From Xanthomonas hortorum pv. pelargonii (GTDB lineage Bacteria > Pseudomonadota > Gammaproteobacteria > Xanthomonadales > Xanthomonadaceae), in assembly GCF_024499015.1 (NCBI RefSeq), contig NZ_CP098604.1, positions 4,402,001-4,466,000 on the forward strand: a DNA stretch of 64,000 bases. The letters run 5' to 3'. The position numbers and the translations under genes were made by a program. This document shows positions 44,882 to 52,107 of this stretch, piece by piece; position 1 is the stretch's first letter; every line of letters starts with the position of its first letter. The notes beneath the pieces were generated by a model. That model saw nothing but the letters and a program-made list of their open reading frames with translations. It searched no databases and was not told the origin of the DNA.

Positions 44882-47226
44882 GCAAGAAAACCATCCAGCA
44901 GTACGACAATCCCGCTGGCGGCTGGGGCGCATTGCGCTCGGTAGCCAAGCACCTGATGGAACAGGACATCGCGGTGCAGGGCGCCAAGACGCTGCTGCAC
45001 GCCAACCAACCGGACGGCTTCGACTGCCCCGGCTGCGCTTGGCCCGATCGCGATCACACCTCCACCTTCGAATTCTGCGAGAACGGCGCCAAGGCCGTGG
45101 CGGCCGAATCCACCGCACGCCGCGCCGGCAACGAGTTGTTCGCCGCGCACAGCGTCAGTCTGCTGTCGCAATACAGCGATTACTGGCTGGAAGGACAAGG
45201 CCGCCTGACCCACCCGATGCGCTACGACGCGGCCACCGATCACTACGTGCCGGTGAGCTGGGACGATGCCTTCGCGCAGATTGCCGGGCATCTCAATGGA
45301 TTGGCATCGCCGGACGAGGCGATCTTCTACACCTCCGGGCGCACCAGCAACGAGGCGGCGTTTCTGTATCAGTTGTTCGTGCGCGAGTTCGGCACCAACA
45401 ACTTCCCCGACTGTTCCAACATGTGCCACGAGCCCTCCGGCACCGCGCTGCGCTCGCAGATCGGCGTGGGCAAGGGCACGGTGTCGCTGCACGACTTCGA
45501 ACTGGCCGATGCGATCTTCATCTTCGGCCAGAACCCGGGCACCAATCATCCGCGCATGCTCGGCGAATTGCGTCAGGCCTCCAAGCGCGGTGCGGCGATC
45601 GCCGCATTCAATCCGCTGCGCGAGCGCGGGCTGGAGAAATTCGCCGACCCGCAGGACAAGCTGGAGATGCTGCACAACGGCTCCACGCGCATCGCCTCGG
45701 ATTATTTCCAGCTCAAGATCGGCGGCGATCTGGCCGCAGTGAAGGGCATCATCAAGCACGTGCTGGAGCGCGATGCGCAGGCACAGCGCGATGGCACGCC
45801 GCGTTTGCTGGATCTGGAGTTCATCGCCGAACACACCGCCAACTTCGACGCCTTCGCTGCCGATGTGCATGCGGAAGCCTGGGACACCATCGTCGAAGAG
45901 TCCGGCCTGGACGAAGCGGCGCTGCGGAAGGCCGGTGAAATTTATCTCAACGCCGAGCGCGTGATCGCCTGCTGGGGCATGGGCATCACCCAGCACAAGC
46001 ACTCGGTGGCCACCATCCACATGATCACCAACCTGCTGTTGCTGCGCGGCCATCTGGGCCGGCCGGGCGCGGGCGTATGCCCGGTGCGCGGCCACAGCAA
46101 CGTGCAGGGCGACCGCACGATGATGATCTACGAAAAACCGCCGGCCGCCTTCCTGGACAAGCTGCAATCGGTATTCGGTTTTGCGCCGCCGCGCGAAGAC
46201 GGCTTCGACACCGTCGGTGCGATCGAGGCGATGTTGGACGGGCGCGGCAAGGTGTTCTTCGCAATGGGCGGCAACTTCGCCGCCGCCACGCCGGATACCG
46301 ATGCCACGCATCGCGCGCTGCGCAATTGCGAACTCACCGTGCATGTCACCACCAAGCTCAATCGCAGTCATCTGGTGCATGGCCGTGATGCGCTGATCCT
46401 GCCGTGCCTGGGCCGTACCGAAATCGACATCCAGGACGCCGGCTCGCAAGGCGTGACGGTGGAAGATTCGATGAGCATGGTGCATCTGTCGGCCGGCATC
46501 AATCCGCCGGCCTCTCCGGACCTGTTGTCCGAGCCGGCGATCGTGGCGCGCCTGGCCGAGGCCACCTTGGGCGCGCGCAGTGCGATCCGCTGGCGTTGGT
46601 TGGTAGGCGACTACGACCGGGTGCGCGATCTGATCGCAAAGGTATTCCCGGACTTTGCCGACTTCAATCAGCGTGTGCGCACGCCGGGCGGATTTCGTCT
46701 GTCCAACACCGCGCGCGATCGCCAGTGGGTGACGCCCGAACAGCGCGCAGTGTTCAAGCCGCACGCGGTGCCGACAGACAACCCGATTCATCGCGCACGG
46801 CGTACCCATACCGACCAGATGGTGTTCACGCTGGCCACCACGCGCTCGCACGATCAATACAACACCACCATCTACGGCCTCGACGATCGCTATCGCGGCG
46901 TATTCGGCGAGCGCCGCGTGCTCTTCATCAACGGCGCCGACATCGCAGCGTTGAACATGAAGGCTGGCGATTGGGTTGACCTGGAAAGCCTGTGCGAAGA
47001 CGGCGTACACCGCGAGGCGCGCCGCTTCCTGCTGGTGGACTACAACATCCCGCGCGGCTGTCTGGCGGCCTACTACCCGGAAACCAACGCGCTGGTGCCG
47101 CTGTCCAGTTTCGCCGACGAAGCGCGTACGCCGACCTCCAAGTCGATTCCGGTGATCGTGCTGCCGCATCGCGCCGAGACTGCGGATGCCGCATCGCGCA
47201 ATATCGGGGCCGTGCTTGTCCGCTGA
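44878..47226 (+). CDS. FdhF/YdeP-type molybdopterin oxidoreductase
   Basis: 782-residue catalytic subunit. N-terminal Fe-S Cys are in CPGC (50, 53) and FEFCENG (67). The active-site region NFPDCSNMCHEPSG places Cys183 where FdhF has selenocysteine before HGPS (alignment by eye). MGD-binding stretches follow (IFGQNPGTNHPRML; WGMGITQHKHSVATI; GHSNVQGDRTM) and a C-terminal dinucleotide domain (TRSHDQYNTTIYGLDDRYRG). This is the YdeP-like branch, not the classical FDH complex: no FdoH/FdoI or NAD subunits are nearby, so its electron acceptor is unknown. Context with FdhD and an OFA carrier supports formate or a similar C1/C2 acid as substrate. Confidence 0.9.
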   Translation: MSKKTIQQYDNPAGGWGALRSVAKHLMEQDIAVQGAKTLLHANQPDGFDCPGCAWPDRDHTSTFEFCENGAKAVAAESTARRAGNELFAAHSVSLLSQYSDYWLEGQGRLTHPMRYDAATDHYVPVSWDDAFAQIAGHLNGLASPDEAIFYTSGRTSNEAAFLYQLFVREFGTNNFPDCSNMCHEPSGTALRSQIGVGKGTVSLHDFELADAIFIFGQNPGTNHPRMLGELRQASKRGAAIAAFNPLRERGLEKFADPQDKLEMLHNGSTRIASDYFQLKIGGDLAAVKGIIKHVLERDAQAQRDGTPRLLDLEFIAEHTANFDAFAADVHAEAWDTIVEESGLDEAALRKAGEIYLNAERVIACWGMGITQHKHSVATIHMITNLLLLRGHLGRPGAGVCPVRGHSNVQGDRTMMIYEKPPAAFLDKLQSVFGFAPPREDGFDTVGAIEAMLDGRGKVFFAMGGNFAAATPDTDATHRALRNCELTVHVTTKLNRSHLVHGRDALILPCLGRTEIDIQDAGSQGVTVEDSMSMVHLSAGINPPASPDLLSEPAIVARLAEATLGARSAIRWRWLVGDYDRVRDLIAKVFPDFADFNQRVRTPGGFRLSNTARDRQWVTPEQRAVFKPHAVPTDNPIHRARRTHTDQMVFTLATTRSHDQYNTTIYGLDDRYRGVFGERRVLFINGADIAALNMKAGDWVDLESLCEDGVHREARRFLLVDYNIPRGCLAAYYPETNALVPLSSFADEARTPTSKSIPVIVLPHRAETADAASRNIGAVLVR

Positions 47227-47494
47227 CCCGCAGCTCACCGCTCAGCTGCTCACCGCGCTGGCCGACGCACCCGATGGCGTGTCGCTGGCGCGGTTGTGCA
47301 AGCAATTGGGTGTGCGCATGAGCGTGCTGCTGCGCACATTGGCCTGGCTGGGCAGCGCCAGTCTTGATGGCCAACCTGGTCCAGGTTGGATCCAGGTGGA
47401 AGACCGCGGCGAGCGGCAATTCGCGCTACTGACGCCTGCCGGGTTGGCAGCGCATGCGCAGCGCGAAACGGCGCAAGCGCCGCCCGTTGACTAA
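47216..47494 (+). CDS. Small winged-helix-like protein after the molybdoenzyme
   Basis: About 92 residues from TTG 47216 (an ATG at 47186 is possible). It overlaps the molybdoenzyme end, so it is the last operon gene. ADPQLTAQLLTALADAPDGVSLARLCKQLGVRMSVLLRTLAWLGSA reads as a short wHTH: helix, turn, recognition helix with LCKQLGVRMSVLLRTL. This is followed by an acidic-basic wing (WIQVEDRGERQFALLTPAG). It may be a DNA-binding regulator or a small accessory protein; no close named family is recognised. Confidence 0.65.
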   Translation: MSADPQLTAQLLTALADAPDGVSLARLCKQLGVRMSVLLRTLAWLGSASLDGQPGPGWIQVEDRGERQFALLTPAGLAAHAQRETAQAPPVD

Positions 47495-47568
47495 GAAAGT
47501 TGCTGGTTGTTTGCATGCAACCATGCCCACCGACTTTCTCAACATGCACACGGACATTCTCAACTTGT

Positions 47569-47670
47569 CCTTGCCCGCCCACCGGCGCGGGACCTTACGC
47601 GGCATGGATGCCGCGTAAGAGCCTACATGGACGTACTTGCGGCGTGTCCCGCGCCGGTGGGCGGGCGAGG
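47569..47670 (+). repeat. Structured repeat, subtype 2 (copy 3)
   Basis: First of six elements in the 1375-bp gene-free region 47495-48869. Closing stem CCACCGGCGCGGGAC pairs perfectly with GTCCCGCGCCGGTGG. Other subtype-2 copies have GT...AT at these two positions, so the two bases on each side changed together. Inner hairpin CTTACGCGGCAT/ATGCCGCGTAAG. Confidence 0.87.
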
Positions 47671-47815
47671 GCCCTGCAGCCAAGCCGAAGATCGTCGGCT
47701 CTACAAGCGATCTATCCGCATTGTTCAACTACTCAAAGCCAACCAATCTTTCGATTCGGTGCGTCGTCATCGGTGCAGTCAAATGCCTAGGTCAAAAGCC
47801 TGGTTAGTCGAGCGC

Positions 47816-47918
47816 GCGGTGCCCTCACCGCTCGCGGGACACGCCGCAAGTACGTCCATGTAGGCTCGGTGGCGGCATCCATGCCGCCACACGGTCCCGC
47901 AATCGGTGAGGACACCGC
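47816..47918 (-). repeat. Structured repeat, subtype 1 (copy 4)
   Basis: Arms GCGGTGCCCTCACCG and CGGTGAGGACACCGC (one C-A mismatch, which is G-U on the minus strand), then GCGGGAC/GTCCCGC and the GGCGGCAT-GG-ATGCCGCC hairpin. Conserved arm on the minus strand. Followed by the ~137-bp spacer shared with copies 1-2. Confidence 0.87.
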
Positions 47919-48056
47919 ACCAGAATGTTGGTCGGTGGTCGTATGAAAGCCTGTCTGTTGTTCGGCTTGCTTTAGAAAGCTGATCGGACCCGGCGTCATC
48001 TAAATAATGCGCGTCATGCACTGCTTGCACCATGCACACCGACATTCTCGACTGGT

Positions 48057-48158
48057 CCTTGCCCGCCTACCGTCGCGGGACCTTACGCGGCATGGATGCC
48101 GCGTAAGAGCCTACATGGACGTACTTGCGGCGTGTCCCGCGATGGTAGGCGAGCGAGG
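48057..48158 (+). repeat. Structured repeat, subtype 2 (copy 5)
   Basis: Here the closing stem reads GCCTACC against GGTAGGC, where other copies have GCCCACC/GGTGGGC: a C-G pair replaced by T-A on both sides. Inner hairpin and third arm as in copy 3. Confidence 0.87.
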
Positions 48159-48300
48159 GCCCTGCAGCCAAGCCGAAGATCGTCGGCTCCAGAGCTGATC
48201 TATCCGCAAGGGCCAATACTTCAAGACGACCGAGATTTCGAGTCGTCTCGTCGTTCGATGTAGTCAAATGCTTACGTCAAAAGCCTGGTTAGTCGAGAGC

Positions 48301-48403
48301 GCGGTGCCCTCACCGCTCGCGGGACACGCCGCAAGTACGTCCATGTAGGCTCGGTGGCGGCATCCATGCCGCCACACGGTCCCGCAATCGGTGAGGACAC
48401 CGC
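48301..48403 (-). repeat. Structured repeat, subtype 1 (copy 6)
   Basis: Same arms as copy 4. The upstream spacer carries AAAAGCCTGGTTAGTCGAG, also present before copy 4. It is separated from copy 7 by only 59 bp, a shortened form of the pair spacer. Confidence 0.87.
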
Positions 48404-48462
48404 ACCAGAAAGTTTGCCGGCTGTTTTATTGAAAACCATGCACACCGACATTCTCAACTGGT

Positions 48463-48564
48463 CCTTGCCCGCCCACCGTCGCGGGACCTTACGCGGCATG
48501 GATGCCGCGTAAGAGCCTACATGGACGTACTTGCGGCGTGTCCCGCGATGGTGGGCGGGCAAGG
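48463..48564 (+). repeat. Structured repeat, subtype 2 (copy 7)
   Basis: Best subtype-2 example: a 25-bp closing stem from CCTTGCCCGCCC to GGGCGGGCAAGG with a single G-T pair; perfect inner hairpin; third arm AGCCTACATGGACGTACTTG. Confidence 0.88.
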
Positions 48565-48630
48565 GCCCTGCAGCCAGGCCAAAGATCATCGGCTCTACAA
48601 GCGATCTATCCGCATTGTTCAAACGCTCCT

Positions 48631-48667
48631 TACTTGCAGCGTGTCCCGCGATGGTGGGCGGGCAAGG
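48631..48667 (+). repeat. Truncated 3' part of a subtype-2 repeat
   Basis: Only the end of the third arm and the right closing arm (TACTTGCAGCGTGTCCCGCG ... GGGCAAGG) remain, followed by the usual CTGCAGCCAAGCCGAAGATC flank. No partner arm is left of it, so it cannot fold. The rest of the gap to 48869 shows no gene. Confidence 0.8.
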
Positions 48668-48869
48668 GCTCTGCAGCCAAGCCGAAGATCATCCGCTCTA
48701 CAAGTGATCTATCCGCACTCCTTCACCGCTTCAACCGAGATCTCACAGCCCTGCTGCCACAAAGCGGACGGTCACGCCTGTAACTTTTCCCAGCCCGGTT
48801 GGTCCGCGCAAACTGCTGCTGCAATCTGCCAGAATCGGCCGTCTTGTCTTGTCTGGATGCCGATCAACG

Positions 48870-50177
48870 ATGACTGCTGCCGCGCCGCTTGCTTCGCCCA
48901 TCAATTCGCCTGCGCGCGTGCTGTTCGCCAGTTTGATCGGCACCACCATCGAATTCTTCGATTTCTATATTTACGCCACTGCCGCAGTGCTGGTGTTCCC
49001 AACCTTGTTCTTTCCGGCCGGCGATGGCAGCGCGGCGATGCTGCAGTCGCTGGCGACATTTGCCGTCGCATTTGTCGCGCGGCCGGTGGGCTCGGCCGTG
49101 TTCGGCCACTTCGGCGATCGGGTCGGGCGCAAGGCCACGTTGGTGGCGGCGCTGCTGACGATGGGCTTGTCCACGGTGGCGATCGGCTTGCTGCCCAGCT
49201 ACGCGCAGATCGGCGTGTTTGCGCCTGCATTGTTGGCGTTGTGCCGCTTCGGCCAGGGGCTGGGCCTGGGCGGCGAATGGGGCGGGGCGGTGTTGCTTGC
49301 CACCGAAAACGCGCCGCCGGGCAAACGCGTGTGGTACGGCATGTTTCCGCAGTTGGGCGCGCCGCTGGGCTTTCTGCTCTCCACCGGCACGTTCCTGGGC
49401 ATGGGCGCAGTGCTCGACGATGCGCAGTTCATGCAGTGGGGCTGGCGGGTACCGTTCCTTGCAAGTGCGCTGCTGGTGCTGACCGGGCTGTGGGTGCGCC
49501 TGAGCATCACCGAGACACCGGATTTCCAGAAGACCCTGGACCACAAAACCCGCGTACGCCTGCCATTGGGCACGGTGATCACCCAGCACTGGCCGGCCTT
49601 GATCATCGGCACGCTGGGTGCGTTCGCCACCTTCGTGTTGTTCTATCTGATGACGGTGTTCGCGCTTGGCTATGGCACCAAGACCCTGGGCTACGACAAG
49701 GAGCAGTTTCTGCTGTTGCAGATGGCCGGTATCGTCTTTTTCGCGATCGGCATTCCGCTTTCGGCCAAGTTCGGTGATCGCCATGGTGCACCGCTGGCGA
49801 TGATGCTGGCCAGCATCGCGATCATCGCGTTCGGGCTGGCATTTGCGCCGCTGTTTCAGGCCAATCATCCGTTGCAGATGTTGGTCTTCCTGGGGTTGGG
49901 CTTCTTTTTCATGGGATTGACCTACGGCCCTTGCGGCACGCTGCTGGCCGAGTTGTATCCCACCGAGGTGCGTTACACCGGCGCCTCGTTGTCGTTCAAT
50001 CTGGCCAGCATTCTGGGTGCGGCGCCGGCGCCGTATGTGGCCACGCAGCTGGCCGCACGTTATGGCGTGCAGGCGGTCGGGCAGTATCTGGGGGGCGCCG
50101 CGGTGTTGAGTCTGTTGGCGTTGATCGCGGCGCGTGCGATGCGGCGCCGTTCCAGCGAAGCGCATCCGTTCGTGTAG
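48870..50177 (+). CDS. MFS transporter, metabolite:H+ symporter (MHS/ProP-like) family
   Basis: 435 residues, 12 helices. ATG 48870 (MTAAAPLASP). MHS signatures: ASLIGTTIEFFDFYIYATAAVLVFPTLFF in TM1, GHFGDRVGRKATLV loop, LCRFGQGLGLGGEWGGAVLLATENAPPGKR (family hallmark), and the TM10-11 pattern YGPCGTLLAELYPTEVRYTGASL. MHS carriers import compounds such as citrate, alpha-ketoglutarate, shikimate, proline/betaine; the substrate cannot be told. The stop codon TAG lies within a GTAGGAGCGC half-repeat. Confidence 0.88.
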   Translation: MTAAAPLASPINSPARVLFASLIGTTIEFFDFYIYATAAVLVFPTLFFPAGDGSAAMLQSLATFAVAFVARPVGSAVFGHFGDRVGRKATLVAALLTMGLSTVAIGLLPSYAQIGVFAPALLALCRFGQGLGLGGEWGGAVLLATENAPPGKRVWYGMFPQLGAPLGFLLSTGTFLGMGAVLDDAQFMQWGWRVPFLASALLVLTGLWVRLSITETPDFQKTLDHKTRVRLPLGTVITQHWPALIIGTLGAFATFVLFYLMTVFALGYGTKTLGYDKEQFLLLQMAGIVFFAIGIPLSAKFGDRHGAPLAMMLASIAIIAFGLAFAPLFQANHPLQMLVFLGLGFFFMGLTYGPCGTLLAELYPTEVRYTGASLSFNLASILGAAPAPYVATQLAARYGVQAVGQYLGGAAVLSLLALIAARAMRRRSSEAHPFV

Positions 50178-50197
50178 GAGCGCGCTGGCGCGCGATG
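50174..50197. repeat. GTAGGAGCGC half-repeat overlapping the transporter stop codon
   Basis: GTAGGAGCGCGCTGGCGCGC followed by GATG looks like one arm of the palindromic family with a small GCGCGC/GCGCGC stem. The T-A-G of the transporter stop is part of it. Confidence 0.6.
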
Positions 50198-50263
50198 AAG
50201 CGCTATCGATCATGCTTGATTGCGTGCCGGCAGGCGCTTGCTGCGCGGCTCAGCCGGCCTCGA

Positions 50264-51562
50264 TCAGACTGCCAGACGAACCTGATTGCGACCGCCGGCC
50301 TTGGCCAGATACAAGTGCTTGTCCGCCTCGTTCAACAGATGATGCAGCGACTGGTCGCCTTCGCTGGCGATGCACACGCCGATGCTGACCGTCATGCTCA
50401 GCGTTTCGTCGCCCACGCGTACGCGCAGGGCGCTGATGCGCTCGCGCAAGGTTTCGAAATAGTCGCTGGCGTTGGCGACATCCAGCCCCGGCACCAGCAG
50501 GCAGAATTCTTCGCCGCCGAAGCGCGCTACCAGATCCTGCGGCCGCGCATGCCCGGAGACCGAGGCGGCCACCGCACGCAATGCCTGGTCGCCGGCTTCG
50601 TGGCCCCAGGTGTCGTTGATATGTTTGAAGTGGTCGATGTCCACCATGGCCGCGGTGACCGTCTGGTCCTGCGACAGCAAGGTGGGGATCACCCGCTGGC
50701 TCTGCTCCAGAAAATAGCGCCGGTTGGGCAGGCCGGTGAGGAAGTCCCGAGTAGCCAGGTCCTGCAGCGTGCCGATCAGTTCCAGCTGGTCCACGTTCTG
50801 CGACACGCGGCAGAAAAATTCTTCGCGCGAGAACGGTTTGCGCAGAAAATCGTTGGCACCGTTCTTGAGAAAACGCGGGATCAGCGACGAATCGCTGTTG
50901 CCGGAAATGCCGATCACTGCAACCTTGTCGCGCGAACGGATCGCACGCAGCCGGCGGGTGAATTCCACGCCTTCCATGCCGGGCATTTCCTGATCAACGA
51001 TGGTCAGTCGAATGCCGGGGTCGCGCTCGATCGCCTGCAGGCCAGAGGCACCATCGGCAGCGAGGACCACACGGTAGCCGTACATCGACAGCAATGCGCC
51101 GGCATAGGTACGCGCAGACAAGGAGTCGTCCACCACCAGCGCGGCGATACGCCGATTGCGCTCCAGGCGCTGCACCAGCCAGGCCAGATATTCGATGGCA
51201 CCTGGCGCATTTTTGAGCACGTAATCGATGATCTGCTGCTGCAGCACGCGCTGGCGCAGATCCTCGTCGTAGACGCCGCTGACCACCACGGTGGGCAGTT
51301 TGCGCGAGAGGAAAAATTCCACGACCTTGTCGCGGTCGCCATCCACCAGCACCAGCCCGGTCAGGACCAGGAACCAACCATCTTCTTCGTCCAGTACGCG
51401 CGCCGCTTCGGCCAGGGTCGAGACAACCGTGACAGGCAGTTCCACGCGTTGCTCGATGGCTTCGCGCAGCATGCTGGTGAACGTGCGCGAGTTTTCCACC
51501 AGCAACACGCGTTGCGGCAAGACTGCGCTTTCACTATTGCGATGTAGGGTGCCTGGGGACAT
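50264..51562 (-). CDS. Diguanylate cyclase with two receiver-type domains (REC-REC-GGDEF)
   Basis: 432 residues. Domain 1 (about 18-130) is receiver-like but degenerate: the phospho-Asp position reads LTG. Domain 2 (about 138-255) is a normal receiver with VVDDS and phospho-Asp in IVDQEMPGMEG, and KPFSREEF. The C-terminal GGDEF domain (about 270-430) has MVDIDHFKHINDTWGH and GGEEF at 349-353, preceded by RPQD, a correctly spaced RxxD inhibitory site. It should make c-di-GMP when phosphorylated and be product-inhibited. The PleD-like layout is in line with a degenerate adaptor receiver. No kinase gene is adjacent. Confidence 0.93.
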   Translation of the reverse strand: MSPGTLHRNSESAVLPQRVLLVENSRTFTSMLREAIEQRVELPVTVVSTLAEAARVLDEEDGWFLVLTGLVLVDGDRDKVVEFFLSRKLPTVVVSGVYDEDLRQRVLQQQIIDYVLKNAPGAIEYLAWLVQRLERNRRIAALVVDDSLSARTYAGALLSMYGYRVVLAADGASGLQAIERDPGIRLTIVDQEMPGMEGVEFTRRLRAIRSRDKVAVIGISGNSDSSLIPRFLKNGANDFLRKPFSREEFFCRVSQNVDQLELIGTLQDLATRDFLTGLPNRRYFLEQSQRVIPTLLSQDQTVTAAMVDIDHFKHINDTWGHEAGDQALRAVAASVSGHARPQDLVARFGGEEFCLLVPGLDVANASDYFETLRERISALRVRVGDETLSMTVSIGVCIASEGDQSLHHLLNEADKHLYLAKAGGRNQVRLAV

Positions 51563-51757
51563 CGGTTAGCCGTGCGGATCGAACCGTCATACCAGCTAAC
51601 GGCTCTGCTCGCCAAAACTTGAGCGCTTCGTCTCAAAGTGGCAAAGACTAGGAGCGGCTAACAACACCTAGCGAGCGAGCGCCTGTCAGTGAGTGCAGTG
51701 GTTTTGTCGGCCGCATCTTGGTGGATGAGGTCCAGATCAAACGCTGCGCGGGTCGAG

Positions 51758-51866
51758 GGTGCGGTGTCCTCACCGCTCGCGGGACACGCCGCAAGTACGT
51801 CCATGTAGGCTCGGTGGCGGCATCCATGCCGCCACACGGTCCCGCAATCGGTGAGGACACCGCACC
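51758..51866 (-). repeat. Structured repeat, subtype 1 (copy 8)
   Basis: In the 545-bp gap between the diguanylate cyclase and puuB. Perfect 18-bp closing stem from GGTGCGGTGTCC to its complement at 51849-51866, then GCGGGAC/GTCCCGC and the GTGGCGGCAT/ATGCCGCCAC hairpin. Confidence 0.88.
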
Positions 51867-51917
51867 AGACAGTTTGCTGCCGCTTGAAAGCTACGCACAC
51901 CGATCAACTCGACTGGT

Positions 51918-52019
51918 CCTTGCCCGCCCACCGTCGCGGGACCTTACGCGGCATGGATGCCGCGTAAGAGCTTACAAGGACGTACTTGCAGCGTGTCCTG
52001 CGATGGTGGGCGGGCAAGG
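51918..52019 (+). repeat. Structured repeat, subtype 2 (copy 9)
   Basis: Most diverged copy: the third arm has CTTACAAGGACGTACTTGCA and the inner part of the closing stem has GTCCTGCG, where a G-U pair keeps the stem closed. 51 bp after copy 8. Flanks are ordinary; no gene in the gap. Confidence 0.82.
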
Positions 52020-52107
52020 GCCCTGCAGCCAAGTCGCAGCTCTGCAGCTCTGCAGCTCTGCAATCGAACAACGTGAAGTAGTTTGGTCAGCCGCTCTTGG
52101 GCCCAGA

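Noticed and set aside
47569..48667. Integron attC sites or a CRISPR array
   Set aside because: No GTTRRRY/RYYYAAC core sites and no cassette ORFs between them; repeats are about 100 bp, alternate in orientation and have unequal spacers, unlike CRISPR.
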